DNA of 64,000 nucleotides from JAKAAZ01 sp963817855 (GCA_963817855.1 CAWFQA010000001.1:186001-250000), one strand, 5' to 3'. Counted from the first letter of the stretch, positions 1 to 9,577 are shown. The notes: a model not told the origin generated them from the sequence alone. Made by a program: numbers and translations.

Positions 1-226
1 CGGCGATGATAATCACCCCAAACAGGCACGAGTAGAGATCGTTAAAGCTGTTGGCGTAGGGGCCGTTCAGCAGCACTTTGCCGTTGGAAAATCCTATAGG
101 GCCGAAGCTTTCTGACGCCACGCACAGAAACGAGAAGGTAAACCACAACAGAAAGTAGACGTACGTCGAGATGCTCTTGAGGCGGAAACGAAGTTCGAAT
201 GTAAAAAACTCCCAGAACATTGCCAT
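1..226 (-). CDS. ABC-2 type transporter permease, N-terminal fragment
   Basis: The window edge cuts this gene and leaves about its first 75 codons. It opens MAMFWEFFTFELRF, then enters a hydrophobic helix (YVYFLLWFTFSFLCV), a loop with LLNGPYANSF and the start of a second helix. That pattern is what I expect of the membrane part of ABC-2 exporters, including the M1-peptidase-fused kind frequent in Acidobacteriota, but the fusion cannot be checked here. An AAGGA ribosome site lies just before the ATG at 226. The start sits 23 bases after the stop of the ATPase gene at 249-1130, so the two almost certainly form one operon, ATPase first. Confidence 0.7.
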   Translation of the reverse strand, partial: MAMFWEFFTFELRFRLKSISTYVYFLLWFTFSFLCVASESFGPIGFSNGKVLLNGPYANSFNDLYSCLFGVIIIA

Positions 227-248
227 GGCTTGATCCTTGTGGCGGAAT

Positions 249-1130
249 TTAGTTGACCGCGTGGCGGGATAGGTTGAGGAAGTACACATCCTCAAGTCCC
301 GAGGGGACAGCCCGGAAACCGGAGCCCGGCGAGGCCGACGCAAACACGCGAATCTCGTGCTGACCGCCGGCCAGGTGCGTACTGATCACCTGAAGTTCGG
401 CCTCGATGGCGCGCAGTTCTTCATCGGTCGCGACAACCTTGGACCAGATTTGACCTTCCAGCGCAGCCAGAGCTTCACTGGGCGAGCCTTCCAGCAGCAC
501 CTCGCCGGACGCGATGATGGCCATGCGCGGGCAAAGTTCACGCACATCGTCGACGATGTGGGTGGACAGAATCACAATGACATCGCGGCCGATAGAGGAA
601 AGAAGATTCAGAAAGCGATTGCGTTCTGCGGGATCAAGGCCGGCCGTGGGCTCGTCGACGATAATCAGCCGCGGGTTGGCGAGCAATGCCTGCGCGATGC
701 CGAATCGCTGCTTCATTCCACCGGAGTACGTGGACAAAGCCTTCTTCCGCACATCCCACAGATTGGTCTGCTGCAACAGCCCATCCACCATCTGCTTGCG
801 CTCGCTTGCCACGGTAACACCCTTCAGAATCGCGAGATGGTTGAGCATGTCGACCGCAGACATCCTGGGATAGACACCGAATTCCTGGGGCAGATAGCCG
901 AGGATCTTCCGTACTGAATCCTTCTGCGTCAGCACGTTCACACCGTCAAGATCGATGGAGCCGGAATCGGGATCCTGCAGAGTGGCGATGGTGCGCATCA
1001 AGGAACTTTTTCCTGCGCCGTTTGGCCCGAGAAGTCCGAACATATTGGTGCCGATGGTGAGCGAAAGATTCTTCAGCGCTCGCACGCCGTTGGGATAAAC
1101 CTTGGAAATATTGGTGATGGTCAGTGCCAT
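249..1130 (-). CDS. ABC transporter ATP-binding protein
   Basis: A 293-residue ABC ATPase that powers the neighbouring permease. It has Walker A (GPNGAGKSS), a Q-loop region (LPQEFGVYP), the signature YSGGMKQR, Walker B followed by the catalytic Glu (LIIVDEPTAG) and the switch His (STHIVDDV). The frame is open to a GTG at 1190, but I prefer the ATG at 1130 because MALTITNISKVYPNG is the usual beginning of the family and the 20 upstream residues are unlike it. About 80 residues after the ATPase core (from VLLEGSP on) form the C-terminal extension seen in drug and lipid exporters. The substrate cannot be told. The permease fragment follows 22 bases downstream. Confidence 0.9.
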   Translation of the reverse strand: MALTITNISKVYPNGVRALKNLSLTIGTNMFGLLGPNGAGKSSLMRTIATLQDPDSGSIDLDGVNVLTQKDSVRKILGYLPQEFGVYPRMSAVDMLNHLAILKGVTVASERKQMVDGLLQQTNLWDVRKKALSTYSGGMKQRFGIAQALLANPRLIIVDEPTAGLDPAERNRFLNLLSSIGRDVIVILSTHIVDDVRELCPRMAIIASGEVLLEGSPSEALAALEGQIWSKVVATDEELRAIEAELQVISTHLAGGQHEIRVFASASPGSGFRAVPSGLEDVYFLNLSRHAVN

Positions 1131-1293
1131 GAATGGAATCCCCAGGAGAAAGCTATCTATTACCGGCGGGTAATAGGCGAACGTTATCACGTGGCCTTGG
1201 GGATCGGCCAGAAAATTGAGGAAGGCTTTGAGCCGTGCGCGGCTCGTCGCCGCGTCTCATCGTAGCACAGCATCGCGGTGTTCCCCGTCACAA

Positions 1294-3006
1294 TCAGGGT
1301 TGGAACGGCATCTGCTCGGGAACCGCTTCTCCATCGGCGCGGGGATCGGTGGCGCCGAAATTCACCCCACTCTGCTGGTTGTGCTGCACGGCATTGCCGC
1401 GCCCCATATGCTGCGAATATCGCGGCAGAACCTTAATGTCGTGACCCTGTTGCCGCAGACCATCAATCACTTGCGGCGCGATGCCGTTTTCCATCAAGAG
1501 GCTGCAACCGGAGAACGAAGGCATGGTAAAGCGAGCGGCCTCCAGCGCCGACTGAATGTTCATGTGGAAGTCCGCAATGTTGGAAACGAATTGCGCATGC
1601 GCCTGGGCCTGGTTGAATCCGCCCATGATGCCGAAGGCGATGCGTTCATCGCCCTTTTGCATAAAGGCAGGAATGATGGTGTGCAGCGGACGTGTGTGCG
1701 GACGCAGCGTGTTGGGCTGGTTCGGCTTCAGGGTGAAGGCCGACCCGCGGTTTTGCAGTACAAATCCAGTTCCATCGGCGACCAACCCGCTGCCGAAGGC
1801 TCCCGCGTTGCTTTGGATGAGCGAGACCTCATTCCCATCTCGATCCACCGCCGCCAGATATGTCGTATCGCTCGACAAATGCGAGAGTTGTCCGGTCAGG
1901 TCCGAGGGCAGGACGCTGCAGTTCGCGCGGTCACTAATCTGCGCCGCTCGGCGAACGGCCAGCTTTTTTGAGATGAGTTGCTGCACCGGGATGTGTGTGG
2001 TGCGCGGGTCGCCGACGTAATATCGCATATCCGCATAGGCTAGTTTCTTCGCCTCAATCTCGACATGCAGCGACTTTTGGCTGTTGTGTCCCCATTGCGC
2101 GATGGGAAATTGCTCCATGATGTTCAGCATGGAGAGCGCGGCAATGCCCTGGCCGTTCGGCGGCATCTCCCAAACCGTCCAGCCGTGATAGGTGGTGCTG
2201 ACGGGGTCGACCCATTGGGGCTGAAAATCCGCGAGATCATCCGCCTGCAAGAATCCGTGCAATTCGTGCGAAAGCTTCAGGATTGCGGCTGCCGTCTGAC
2301 CCTTGTAAAAACCATCGCGACCGTTTTGGCCAATGCGTCGCAGCGTTGCGGCCAGATCGGGATTGCGAAATAGTTGGCCGGCTGCCGGAGATTTTCCATT
2401 CGGCAGAAAAACGTGCGCAAAGCCTGGACTGGCGGCGAACTGCGGCCCAAATTGCTGCCAGTTTTCGGCGTCTGTCTCGGTGACAGCGATTCCCTGCTGT
2501 GCGAGTGCGGCCGCCGGGGCAAGGTCTTCCGCCATGGAAAGCTTGCCGAATTTCTGACGGAGTGCATCCCATCCTGCAACCGCGCCAGGGACGTCGACTG
2601 AAAGGATGCCGGTTTCGGGAATCTCTTTCACGATGCCCTTGGCTTTCAAGTTCTCGATGCTCATGGCTTTCGGCGCCCAGCCGCTGGAGTTCAGGCCATA
2701 CAGCTTTTTCGTCTTTGCGTCATAGACAATCGCGAACAGATCGCCGCCGACTCCATTCATCATCGGTTCAATCACGCCGAGCGCAGCGTTGGCGGCAATG
2801 GCAGCATCTACGGCATTGCCGCCACGCGCCAGAATGGCTGCACCGGCCTGCGATGCGATGGCCTGGCTGGTGGCTACAATCCCATACTGCGTCATCACCA
2901 TGGAGCGGGACTGCTCGCGACTCGGCTGAGCCGCGGCGGGCTGCAGGCAGGTGGCAACGCAGATCAAGAGACACGCGCACGAAAATATCTTCAGTTTCGG
3001 AATCAC
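1294..3006 (-). CDS. ggt: Secreted gamma-glutamyltransferase family protein
   Basis: A 570-residue Ntn hydrolase that should hydrolyse or transfer the gamma-glutamyl group of glutathione and related peptides in the periplasm. A signal peptide is clear (basic MIPKLK, hydrophobic CACLLICVATCL, then PAAAQ). The family's autoprocessing Thr lies in the SSDTTYLAAVDRDG stretch near residue 380, which would divide the precursor into large and small subunits. Downstream is a GAFGSG...GFVLQNRGSAF stretch. The TTY in place of the TTH of the Escherichia coli enzyme, and this downstream motif, are closer to the YwrD/acylase-like branch, so glutaryl-type or other acyl substrates are possible. It stands alone, divergent from the gene at 3195. 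Confidence 0.87.
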   Translation of the reverse strand: MIPKLKIFSCACLLICVATCLQPAAAQPSREQSRSMVMTQYGIVATSQAIASQAGAAILARGGNAVDAAIAANAALGVIEPMMNGVGGDLFAIVYDAKTKKLYGLNSSGWAPKAMSIENLKAKGIVKEIPETGILSVDVPGAVAGWDALRQKFGKLSMAEDLAPAAALAQQGIAVTETDAENWQQFGPQFAASPGFAHVFLPNGKSPAAGQLFRNPDLAATLRRIGQNGRDGFYKGQTAAAILKLSHELHGFLQADDLADFQPQWVDPVSTTYHGWTVWEMPPNGQGIAALSMLNIMEQFPIAQWGHNSQKSLHVEIEAKKLAYADMRYYVGDPRTTHIPVQQLISKKLAVRRAAQISDRANCSVLPSDLTGQLSHLSSDTTYLAAVDRDGNEVSLIQSNAGAFGSGLVADGTGFVLQNRGSAFTLKPNQPNTLRPHTRPLHTIIPAFMQKGDERIAFGIMGGFNQAQAHAQFVSNIADFHMNIQSALEAARFTMPSFSGCSLLMENGIAPQVIDGLRQQGHDIKVLPRYSQHMGRGNAVQHNQQSGVNFGATDPRADGEAVPEQMPFQP

Positions 3007-3194
3007 TGTAGCGATCCTTCAGAAAAAGTCTCAGCTGCACGCAATGAGCCATGATACGACTTCAGTCCGCGCTCTGGCACGTCTCTGCATGCAGCGATTT
3101 GTAGCGGCGCGTTTTTGTTGCGGCAATCCTGCGCCCGGGCGCGATGCATGCAACAATCCCCACGTGGTACGAATGGTAGTAGCAGAGGAGAACT

Positions 3195-3947
3195 ATGGCG
3201 CAACTGATGAAGACGTCGAATCCGGCGTTGAATTCCCAGGTATTTCAAAGGGAGCATGCTGCCTTCGGCGAATCGATGACGTTGGACGGCACAGTGAACA
3301 AAACCGGCATTTTGCTGGTGTGTGCGGGTGCGTCCGGGGCTTGGGCGTGGCATGTATTTATGCAGACCCGGTCGGCTGCGAGCGTGCTTCCGTTGATGTG
3401 GATCGGTCTGCTTGGCGGTTTGGTGTTCGCGATGATCACGATTTTTAAAAAGACCTGGGCCCCGGTGACCGCGCCCGTGTATTCCCTGCTGGAAGGCTTG
3501 GCGCTGGGCAGCATTTCCGCGGTTCTCGAGCTGCGATATCCAGGCATCGCCATGCAATCGGTGGGTCTCACTTTCGGAACGCTGCTGGTTTTATTGCTGG
3601 CGTATCGGTCCGGATTGATTCCCGTGACGCAAAAATTCCGCCTGGGAATTGTGGCGGCTACGGGCGCCATTATGCTGCTTTATATCGCAGAAATTGTGCT
3701 GGGATTTTTCGGAATTCACTTCGCCTCCATCAACGGCAACGGAATGATTGGCATTGGTTTCAGCGTGGTGGTTGTGATCATCGCGGCGTTGAATCTGGTG
3801 CTGGATTTCGACTTCATCGAGAGCGGCGTGCGCGCCCAGGCGCCCAAGTATATGGAGTGGTATGGCGCGTTCGGGTTGATGGTGACGCTGGTGTGGCTCT
3901 ACATCGAAATACTGAATTTGCTGGCAAAGGTCCGGAGTCGCGACTGA
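3195..3947 (+). CDS. Bax inhibitor-1/YccA family membrane protein
   Basis: A 250-residue integral membrane protein with about seven hydrophobic segments, starting with a cytoplasmic tail (MAQLMKTSNPALNSQVF) followed by SMTLDGTVNKTGILLV. This N-terminus and the acidic LVLDFDFIESGV motif near the end match the BaxI_1 (YccA-like) group of the BI-1/TMBIM superfamily. Some members are pH-sensitive calcium leaks or FtsH-associated quality-control proteins; the role here is not known. A GAGGAG ribosome site precedes the ATG. It converges on the UdgX gene with only 10 bases between stops. Confidence 0.85.
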   Translation: MAQLMKTSNPALNSQVFQREHAAFGESMTLDGTVNKTGILLVCAGASGAWAWHVFMQTRSAASVLPLMWIGLLGGLVFAMITIFKKTWAPVTAPVYSLLEGLALGSISAVLELRYPGIAMQSVGLTFGTLLVLLLAYRSGLIPVTQKFRLGIVAATGAIMLLYIAEIVLGFFGIHFASINGNGMIGIGFSVVVVIIAALNLVLDFDFIESGVRAQAPKYMEWYGAFGLMVTLVWLYIEILNLLAKVRSRD

Positions 3948-3957
3948 TCCGGCGTTT

Positions 3958-4608
3958 CTAGTCGGCTTTGCCCAAGATAAATTCGGCGCACTTCTTCAAG
4001 TCTGCGACGAATTTTTGCGTCTCTCGTTCGCGGTCTTCATGGGAGATTTGCCGTAGCAAAGAGGATGGATGTACAGTTGCGAGAATGGGCGGATAGCCCT
4101 CGATTCGCACGACCGTGCCGCGTTGTTTCGTGACGCGAAACGAGGCTCCCAGCAATCCTTGCGCGGCTGTCGCTCCTAGCGCGACGACCATTTTCGGCTG
4201 CACCACGTCGATCTCACGCCGCAGCCAGGGTTTACAAGCAGAAATTTCCATCTGGTTTGGCTTTTCGTGGAGACGGCGTTTTCCCCGCGGTTCCCATTTG
4301 AAATGCTTCACCATGTTCGTAATATAGGTCTGCCTGCGGTCAATGCCGGCCTCCGCCAGGCATTTATCCAACAGTTTTCCCGCGGGTCCAACAAAGGGTT
4401 TGCCGGCGATATCTTCCTGGTCGCCCGGCTGCTCGCCCACCAAAAGTATTGTGGCGTGGACAGCACCCTCGCCGAAGACAGTTTGCGTAGCCCGTTGGAA
4501 CAGTGGGCAACCCTCGCAATCCTTCGCAGCGTTTCGCAACCTAGAAAGGCTACGACTATCGGGGATAAACGGCAGTGCGGAAAACTGTTTGTGAGCAACC
4601 GGCGGCAT
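3958..4608 (-). CDS. UdgX-type uracil-DNA glycosylase
   Basis: A 216-residue protein of the uracil-DNA glycosylase superfamily. Motif 1 is GEQPGDQED (about residues 58-66), then PFVGPAGKLLD, TNMVKHFKW and HPSSLLR. The decisive feature is the KRRLH insertion at about 110-114. In Mycobacterium smegmatis UdgX the equivalent His attacks the sugar after uracil removal and leaves the protein covalently bound to the abasic site. Cys31, Cys34 and Cys125 are positioned as iron-sulfur ligands; the family-4 Cys after TNxVK is replaced by His102, as I recall for UdgX. It could be an ordinary family 4/5 enzyme, but GEQPG plus KRRLH argues for UdgX. It is divergent from lhr across 161 bases. Confidence 0.88.
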   Translation of the reverse strand: MPPVAHKQFSALPFIPDSRSLSRLRNAAKDCEGCPLFQRATQTVFGEGAVHATILLVGEQPGDQEDIAGKPFVGPAGKLLDKCLAEAGIDRRQTYITNMVKHFKWEPRGKRRLHEKPNQMEISACKPWLRREIDVVQPKMVVALGATAAQGLLGASFRVTKQRGTVVRIEGYPPILATVHPSSLLRQISHEDRERETQKFVADLKKCAEFILGKAD

Positions 4609-4670
4609 CTTTCATTGAGATGCGCGACTGCGTGAATGAGCCAGCGACCCGCTTGCACTGGACGGCATCG

Positions 4671-4698
4671 GGCGGCTTTCAATGTATTTCGTGCCGCC
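4671..4698. promoter_or_regulatory. Inverted repeat between udgX and lhr
   Basis: GGCGGC at 4671-4676 pairs exactly with GCCGCC at 4693-4698 around a 16-base AT-rich centre. It sits in the 161-base divergent intergenic region, about 65 bases from the udgX start and 70 from the lhr start. A TACAAT hexamer at 4757-4762 is a possible -10 for lhr. The repeat could be an operator serving both genes or a chance hairpin; nothing in it matches a regulator I can name. Confidence 0.3.
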
Positions 4699-4769
4699 TT
4701 GTTATGCCTGAGGATTCTCGCATGTTTTGCGGCGAATAAAAAACGAATCGATCCGGTACAATCCTCAAC

Positions 4770-7700
4770 ATGCCCCCGACGCTACAGACCGATGCCGAGC
4801 TCGAGATTCCTGCGAGTCTCGAATGGGCTCACCCCATCACGCAGGAGTGGTTTGTTGGGCGATTCGGCACGCCCACCGAACCGCAGATTGAAGGTTGGCC
4901 CCATATCCAGGCGGGTCATCCGACGTTGATCTCCGCCCCTACAGGGTCTGGCAAAACGCTCGCGGCTTTCTTAGTGTGCATCGATCAATTGCTGCGTAAG
5001 GCAATTGCGGGCACGCTGTTTCCGCACACGGAGGTGGTGTACATTTCGCCGCTGAAGGCGCTTTCGAACGATATTCAGAAGAACCTCGATCAGCCGCTGC
5101 GGGAGATTCAACGGCTGGCGCTGGAACGCGGTTATCTGTACGGTGAAATTCGCACGGCGGTGCGCACCGGCGACACGCTGGCATCAGAACGCGCGGCCAT
5201 GCTGAAGAAGCCGCCGCACATTTTGGTGACGACGCCAGAGTCCCTGTACATATTGTTGACCTCAAAAAACAGCCGGGAAAATCTACGCCACGTGCGCACC
5301 GTGATTGTGGATGAAATCCACGCGGTCGCGGATGACAAGCGCGGCTCACACCTGGCGTTGTCGCTGGAGCGGCTGGAAGCGCTGGTGTGCGGCGAAAATC
5401 GCGTGGGTCGGGGCGGCCGTTTGGCACCCCCGCTGAAACCGCCGCAGCGGATTGGATTGTCCGCAACGCAAAATCCAATTGAGCTGGTAGGGCAGTTTCT
5501 TGTGGGCTGCTCGAGGGATCGCCAGCCAGCGAAGATTGTCCAGGTGGGGCGGCGGCGCACGATGGACCTTGCGGTTGAGGTTCCAACCTGCGAAGAGCTG
5601 GGTTCCGTGACGACGAACGTCATGTGGGATGAAATCTACGATCGCCTGGCTGGGCTGGCGCACGAGCATTGCTCGACGCTGGTGTTTGTGAACACGCGCC
5701 GCATGGTCGAGCGGCTCTCTCATGCAATCGGTGAGCGCATTGGCGCGGAAAATGTGGCCGCGCATCACGGCAGCCTTTCGCGCAAGCTGCGCCTGGACGC
5801 GGAAACGCGATTGAAGAATGGCGAAATCAAATTGCTGGTGGCGACGGCGTCGCTGGAACTGGGTATCGATATCGGCGCCATCGATCTTGTCTGCCAAGTT
5901 GGTTCCGCGCGTGCAGTTGCGGCGGGAATGCAGAGAATTGGCCGCGCCGGCCACTGGCGAGGTGCAATTCCGAAGGGCCGCTTCTTCGCCACCACGCGCG
6001 ATGATCTGATCGAATGCGCCGCTCTGGTGCAGGCGATGCGCGCCGGCGATCTGGATCGGCTCGAAATTCCGCCGCAGCCACTCGATGTGCTGATGCAGCA
6101 AATGGTCGCCGCCTGCGCTGCTGAATCGTGGAACGAAGACGCGCTTTTTTCTGTGCTGCGTCGCGCCTATCCGTATCGGAAACTAACGCGGGATGAGTTT
6201 GACGAACTGATCGAGATTCTTCATCGCGGCATTGAATCCAATCGCGGTCGCTACGGAGCCTTCGTGATGCGCGATGCCGTGCATGGTGAATTGCACGCTC
6301 GCCGGGGCGCAAGGCTCGCCGCGGTTTGCAATGGCGGAACGATTCCCGACACAGCACAATACGCCGTCATTATGCAGCCGGAAGGATTACAGATCGCGAC
6401 TCTCGACGAGCATTTTGCGATCGATTCGTCCGCAGGAGATGTAATTCTGCTGGGCAACACAAGCTGGCGAATTCAACGTATCGAAACGGGGCGAGTGTTT
6501 GTCGAGGATGCGCACGGACAGCCGCCGAACCTGCCGTTCTGGGCTGGGGAAGCGCCGCAGCGCACAGAAGTGTTGAGCGGCTATGTGGCGCGTCTGCGGG
6601 AAGGCATTTCGGCTCGCACCTCGAAAGTGCTGCCCGGCCACGTTTCGCAGGCCCATGCCGGCGTGGCGGAAGCTGCAACCTGGCTAAAACAGGAGTGCAG
6701 CGTTTGCGATGGCGGCGCGGAGCAGATGATTGGCTATATCGCGGCGGGTCGTGCGGCGCTGGGCGTGGTTCCGTCTCTGACAACCATTGTTGCCGAACGG
6801 TTTTTTGATGAAGGCGGAGGCATGCAGCTGATCTTGCATGCGCCCTTCGGCGGACGTATCAACAAAGCCTGGGGCCTGGCGTTGCGCAAGCGCTTTTGCC
6901 GGGGTTTCAATTTTGAGTTGCAGGCCGCAGCGACCGACAACGGGCTGTGCATTTCGCTGGCGGAACAGCACAGCTTTCCGCTGAGCGACGTCTTTCAATT
7001 CCTCACGATACAGACGGTGCAAGAACTACTGGAGCAGGCGTCGTTGGATTCTCCCATCTTTAAATCGCGCTGGACCTGGGCAGCGGGACGGAGTTTGCAA
7101 CTGTTACGGTTCCAAAAGGGAAAGAAGGTCGCGCCGCAGATTCTTCGCACGCGCTCCGACGATCTTCTGGCGAGCGTTTTTCCCCAGGTGGCAGCCTGCA
7201 TTGAAAATATTCAGGGCGACCGTGAAATCCCAGATCATCCGCTGGTGCGCGAAGTGATGAAAGACGTGCTGGGCGAGGCGATGGATCTGGTCGGCCTGAA
7301 ACGGGTGCTCGAAGGGATCGCTGACGGGACCATCCACTGTGTCGCCATCGACACGACCGCGCCTTCGCAGTTCGCCCATGAATTGCTGAACGCAAATCCG
7401 TACGCGTTTCTGGATGATGCGCCCCTGGAGGAGCGTCGCGCCCGCGCTGTCTCGATGCGCCGCACATTACCTGCCAGCATGCAGGGGGATGCGGGTCAGC
7501 TCGATCCCGCTGCCATCGCTGCTGTACGGTCGGAGTGCTGGCCGGATCTGCGGGACGAGCATGAAATGCATGATTTGCTGTTTCAAGTGGTGGCGCTACC
7601 CGCGGCCATGTTGCAGCAGCAGGAAGCATATCCGTGGGCATCTCTGTTGGAGCGGCTTGAGCGAAGCGGGCGGGCGAGCGTGTTGGAAAGCCAGACCGGT

Positions 7701-9308
7701 GGGCTTTGGGTTGCAACAGAAAATCTTGCGGCGGCGGCCTCGCTTTGGCCTCAAACAGGATATGTAACCGATACGGTTACATATGGCGATGCGGCGATGA
7801 AGCTGGTGCAGGGATGGCTTCAAATCCTTGGGCCGATGACGGCAAATTCGCTGGCGTCGCTGCTGGATGTGCCCGCTTCCGATATTTTCCAGAAGCTGCT
7901 GCAGCTGGAGATGAAAGGAACAATTCTGCGCGGGACCTTTGAGAATGCCGCGACACTGCCTTCCACGGATTTCGATATCGAATGGTGCGAACGCCGCCTG
8001 TTACAGCGCATTCACCGGCTGACAATCGGCAATCTGCGCAAACAGATTGAGCCGGCTTCAGCGGTCGTCTACATGCAGTGGGTGCTTGGCTGGCAGCACC
8101 TGGCACCGCAGTCGCAACTGAGCGGAGAGCAGGGCGTGCTGCAGGCGCTGTCGCAGCTGGAAGGATTTGAAGCGCCGGCGGTTGAATGGGAACAGTCGCT
8201 GCTGGCGCAACGAGTGACCGGCTACGATCCTCGCTGGCTCGATCAGTTGTGCCTGTCGGGAGCAGTCGGCTGGGGACGCGTTTCGCCGCATCCGGCCTGG
8301 TCCGCGACAGAAGGCGGTGCTCCGCGTAAAGTGGTGCCCACGGGCATGTCGCCGATTACGTTTTATATCCGCGAGACGGCACTGTGGCTGGACGCGGTAC
8401 TTGAAAATCAGTCTGTCGACGAAGCGAAATTGCGCCAGTCTCTGAGCCAGGAAGCACAACAAATTCGCACGCGGCTGGAAGATCGTGGCGCGTGCTTTGT
8501 GGAAGAGCTGCAGCGAACCATCGATCTGACCACAGAGCAAGTCGAACACGCGCTTTGGGAATTGACGGCAGCCGGTCTGGCCGCAGCGGATGGGTTCGAT
8601 CAACTGCGCGTCATCATGGATTCCAAGCGCAAGTCGGCAGCGCATGTGCAGCGCATGAAAAATCCTGGCACGCGGCTGCGCAGTGCGGCGGGACGGTGGT
8701 ATCTGCTACGCAATGCCGCCATATTGAATACAGCCGCTTCGCAACAAGCCAGAATGGACGATCAGGCGATTGAGTCAGCAGCCTGGGTTTTGCTGCGACG
8801 CTATGGAGTTTTGTTTCGCGACCTGCTGAAACGCGAGACAACAATGCCGACGTGGCGGCAATTGTTGGGAGTGTTGCGACGACTGGAAGCGCGCGGAGAA
8901 GTGCGCGGCGGAAGGTTCGTCAGCGGTTTCAGCGGAGAGCAGTATGCGTTGCCGGAGGCTGTTGAATCGCTGCGACTGGCTCGCACGCGTGGTGCGGATG
9001 CAACCAACGCGACAACCATCGCCGTTGCAGCTGCGGATCCGATGAATCTTGTCGACATTATTGTTCCCGGCAAGCGGCCATCCGCGATATCCGGGCGGGT
9101 TGTCAGCTATCGCGACGGAAGGTCAGAGTCGGAGTCGCCGGCAATCGCACCCGAAAAGGAATCGCATGCGAACGGTCCACGAACTCGGAATCAACCGTCT
9201 CGCCATGTAGCCGCGCGCAAGAAAATGATTCCGTCCGGCGAACGCGGCAACCATGCAATGGATTTACATTCGGATCGATCACGTCAGGAGCGGCTGTTTC
9301 CGACCTAA
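4770..9308 (+). CDS. lhr: Lhr-type ATP-dependent helicase
   Basis: A 1512-residue superfamily 2 helicase, about the full length of bacterial Lhr (mycobacterial Lhr is close to 1,500). The N-terminal half is the Lhr core: Walker A APTGSGKT (about 56-63), ISPLKAL, TTPESLY, the DEIH box in VDEIHAV (about 180), LSATQNP, VFVNTRRM, and motif VI QRIGRAGH (about 388). A winged helix and the Lhr beta-barrel follow, then a further C-terminal half of some 600 residues with winged-helix repeats. The last 90 residues are Ser/Arg-rich and look disordered. Lhr is a 3'-to-5' single-strand DNA translocase tied to DNA repair, which suits the UdgX gene divergent to it. Confidence 0.93.
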   Translation: MPPTLQTDAELEIPASLEWAHPITQEWFVGRFGTPTEPQIEGWPHIQAGHPTLISAPTGSGKTLAAFLVCIDQLLRKAIAGTLFPHTEVVYISPLKALSNDIQKNLDQPLREIQRLALERGYLYGEIRTAVRTGDTLASERAAMLKKPPHILVTTPESLYILLTSKNSRENLRHVRTVIVDEIHAVADDKRGSHLALSLERLEALVCGENRVGRGGRLAPPLKPPQRIGLSATQNPIELVGQFLVGCSRDRQPAKIVQVGRRRTMDLAVEVPTCEELGSVTTNVMWDEIYDRLAGLAHEHCSTLVFVNTRRMVERLSHAIGERIGAENVAAHHGSLSRKLRLDAETRLKNGEIKLLVATASLELGIDIGAIDLVCQVGSARAVAAGMQRIGRAGHWRGAIPKGRFFATTRDDLIECAALVQAMRAGDLDRLEIPPQPLDVLMQQMVAACAAESWNEDALFSVLRRAYPYRKLTRDEFDELIEILHRGIESNRGRYGAFVMRDAVHGELHARRGARLAAVCNGGTIPDTAQYAVIMQPEGLQIATLDEHFAIDSSAGDVILLGNTSWRIQRIETGRVFVEDAHGQPPNLPFWAGEAPQRTEVLSGYVARLREGISARTSKVLPGHVSQAHAGVAEAATWLKQECSVCDGGAEQMIGYIAAGRAALGVVPSLTTIVAERFFDEGGGMQLILHAPFGGRINKAWGLALRKRFCRGFNFELQAAATDNGLCISLAEQHSFPLSDVFQFLTIQTVQELLEQASLDSPIFKSRWTWAAGRSLQLLRFQKGKKVAPQILRTRSDDLLASVFPQVAACIENIQGDREIPDHPLVREVMKDVLGEAMDLVGLKRVLEGIADGTIHCVAIDTTAPSQFAHELLNANPYAFLDDAPLEERRARAVSMRRTLPASMQGDAGQLDPAAIAAVRSECWPDLRDEHEMHDLLFQVVALPAAMLQQQEAYPWASLLERLERSGRASVLESQTGGLWVATENLAAAASLWPQTGYVTDTVTYGDAAMKLVQGWLQILGPMTANSLASLLDVPASDIFQKLLQLEMKGTILRGTFENAATLPSTDFDIEWCERRLLQRIHRLTIGNLRKQIEPASAVVYMQWVLGWQHLAPQSQLSGEQGVLQALSQLEGFEAPAVEWEQSLLAQRVTGYDPRWLDQLCLSGAVGWGRVSPHPAWSATEGGAPRKVVPTGMSPITFYIRETALWLDAVLENQSVDEAKLRQSLSQEAQQIRTRLEDRGACFVEELQRTIDLTTEQVEHALWELTAAGLAAADGFDQLRVIMDSKRKSAAHVQRMKNPGTRLRSAAGRWYLLRNAAILNTAASQQARMDDQAIESAAWVLLRRYGVLFRDLLKRETTMPTWRQLLGVLRRLEARGEVRGGRFVSGFSGEQYALPEAVESLRLARTRGADATNATTIAVAAADPMNLVDIIVPGKRPSAISGRVVSYRDGRSESESPAIAPEKESHANGPRTRNQPSRHVAARKKMIPSGERGNHAMDLHSDRSRQERLFPT

Positions 9309-9410
9309 TCGCCGCACAGATTGCGTCGTTCGCACGGACGAGTTCGTAGACCCGCTGCATCGGTGGGTTGAGGCGGTTCTCCTATGGGTGTAGACGGATG
9401 AAAAATGATC

Positions 9411-9500
9411 CGTCATCCTGAGCGAAGCGAAGGATCTCTGCATTCCCAAGGAAAGCCAATGCCCAGATTCTTCGATCGCAGGGCGACCTCAGAATGACGA
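9411..9500. repeat. Dispersed palindromic repeat, CGTCATCCTGAG type
   Basis: The unit opens with CGTCATCCTGAGCGAAG at 9411 and closes with CTTCG...CCTCAGAATGACG ending at 9499, so its ends are imperfect inverted copies and the RNA could fold into one long stem. I recall this sequence style (GTCATCCTGAGCGAAGCGAAGGATCT) from intergenic regions of Acidobacteriota and other soil bacteria, but only one copy is in this window, so its dispersal is from memory. It lies in the 269-base gap between lhr and the convergent receptor gene. Confidence 0.6.
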
Positions 9501-9577
9501 CCTTCCCCTCTATACCAAATGGAGAACTGCTATAGCCCAGATTGCCGGTGCGCAAGCAGTTCGATCTTTCGCTTGAC

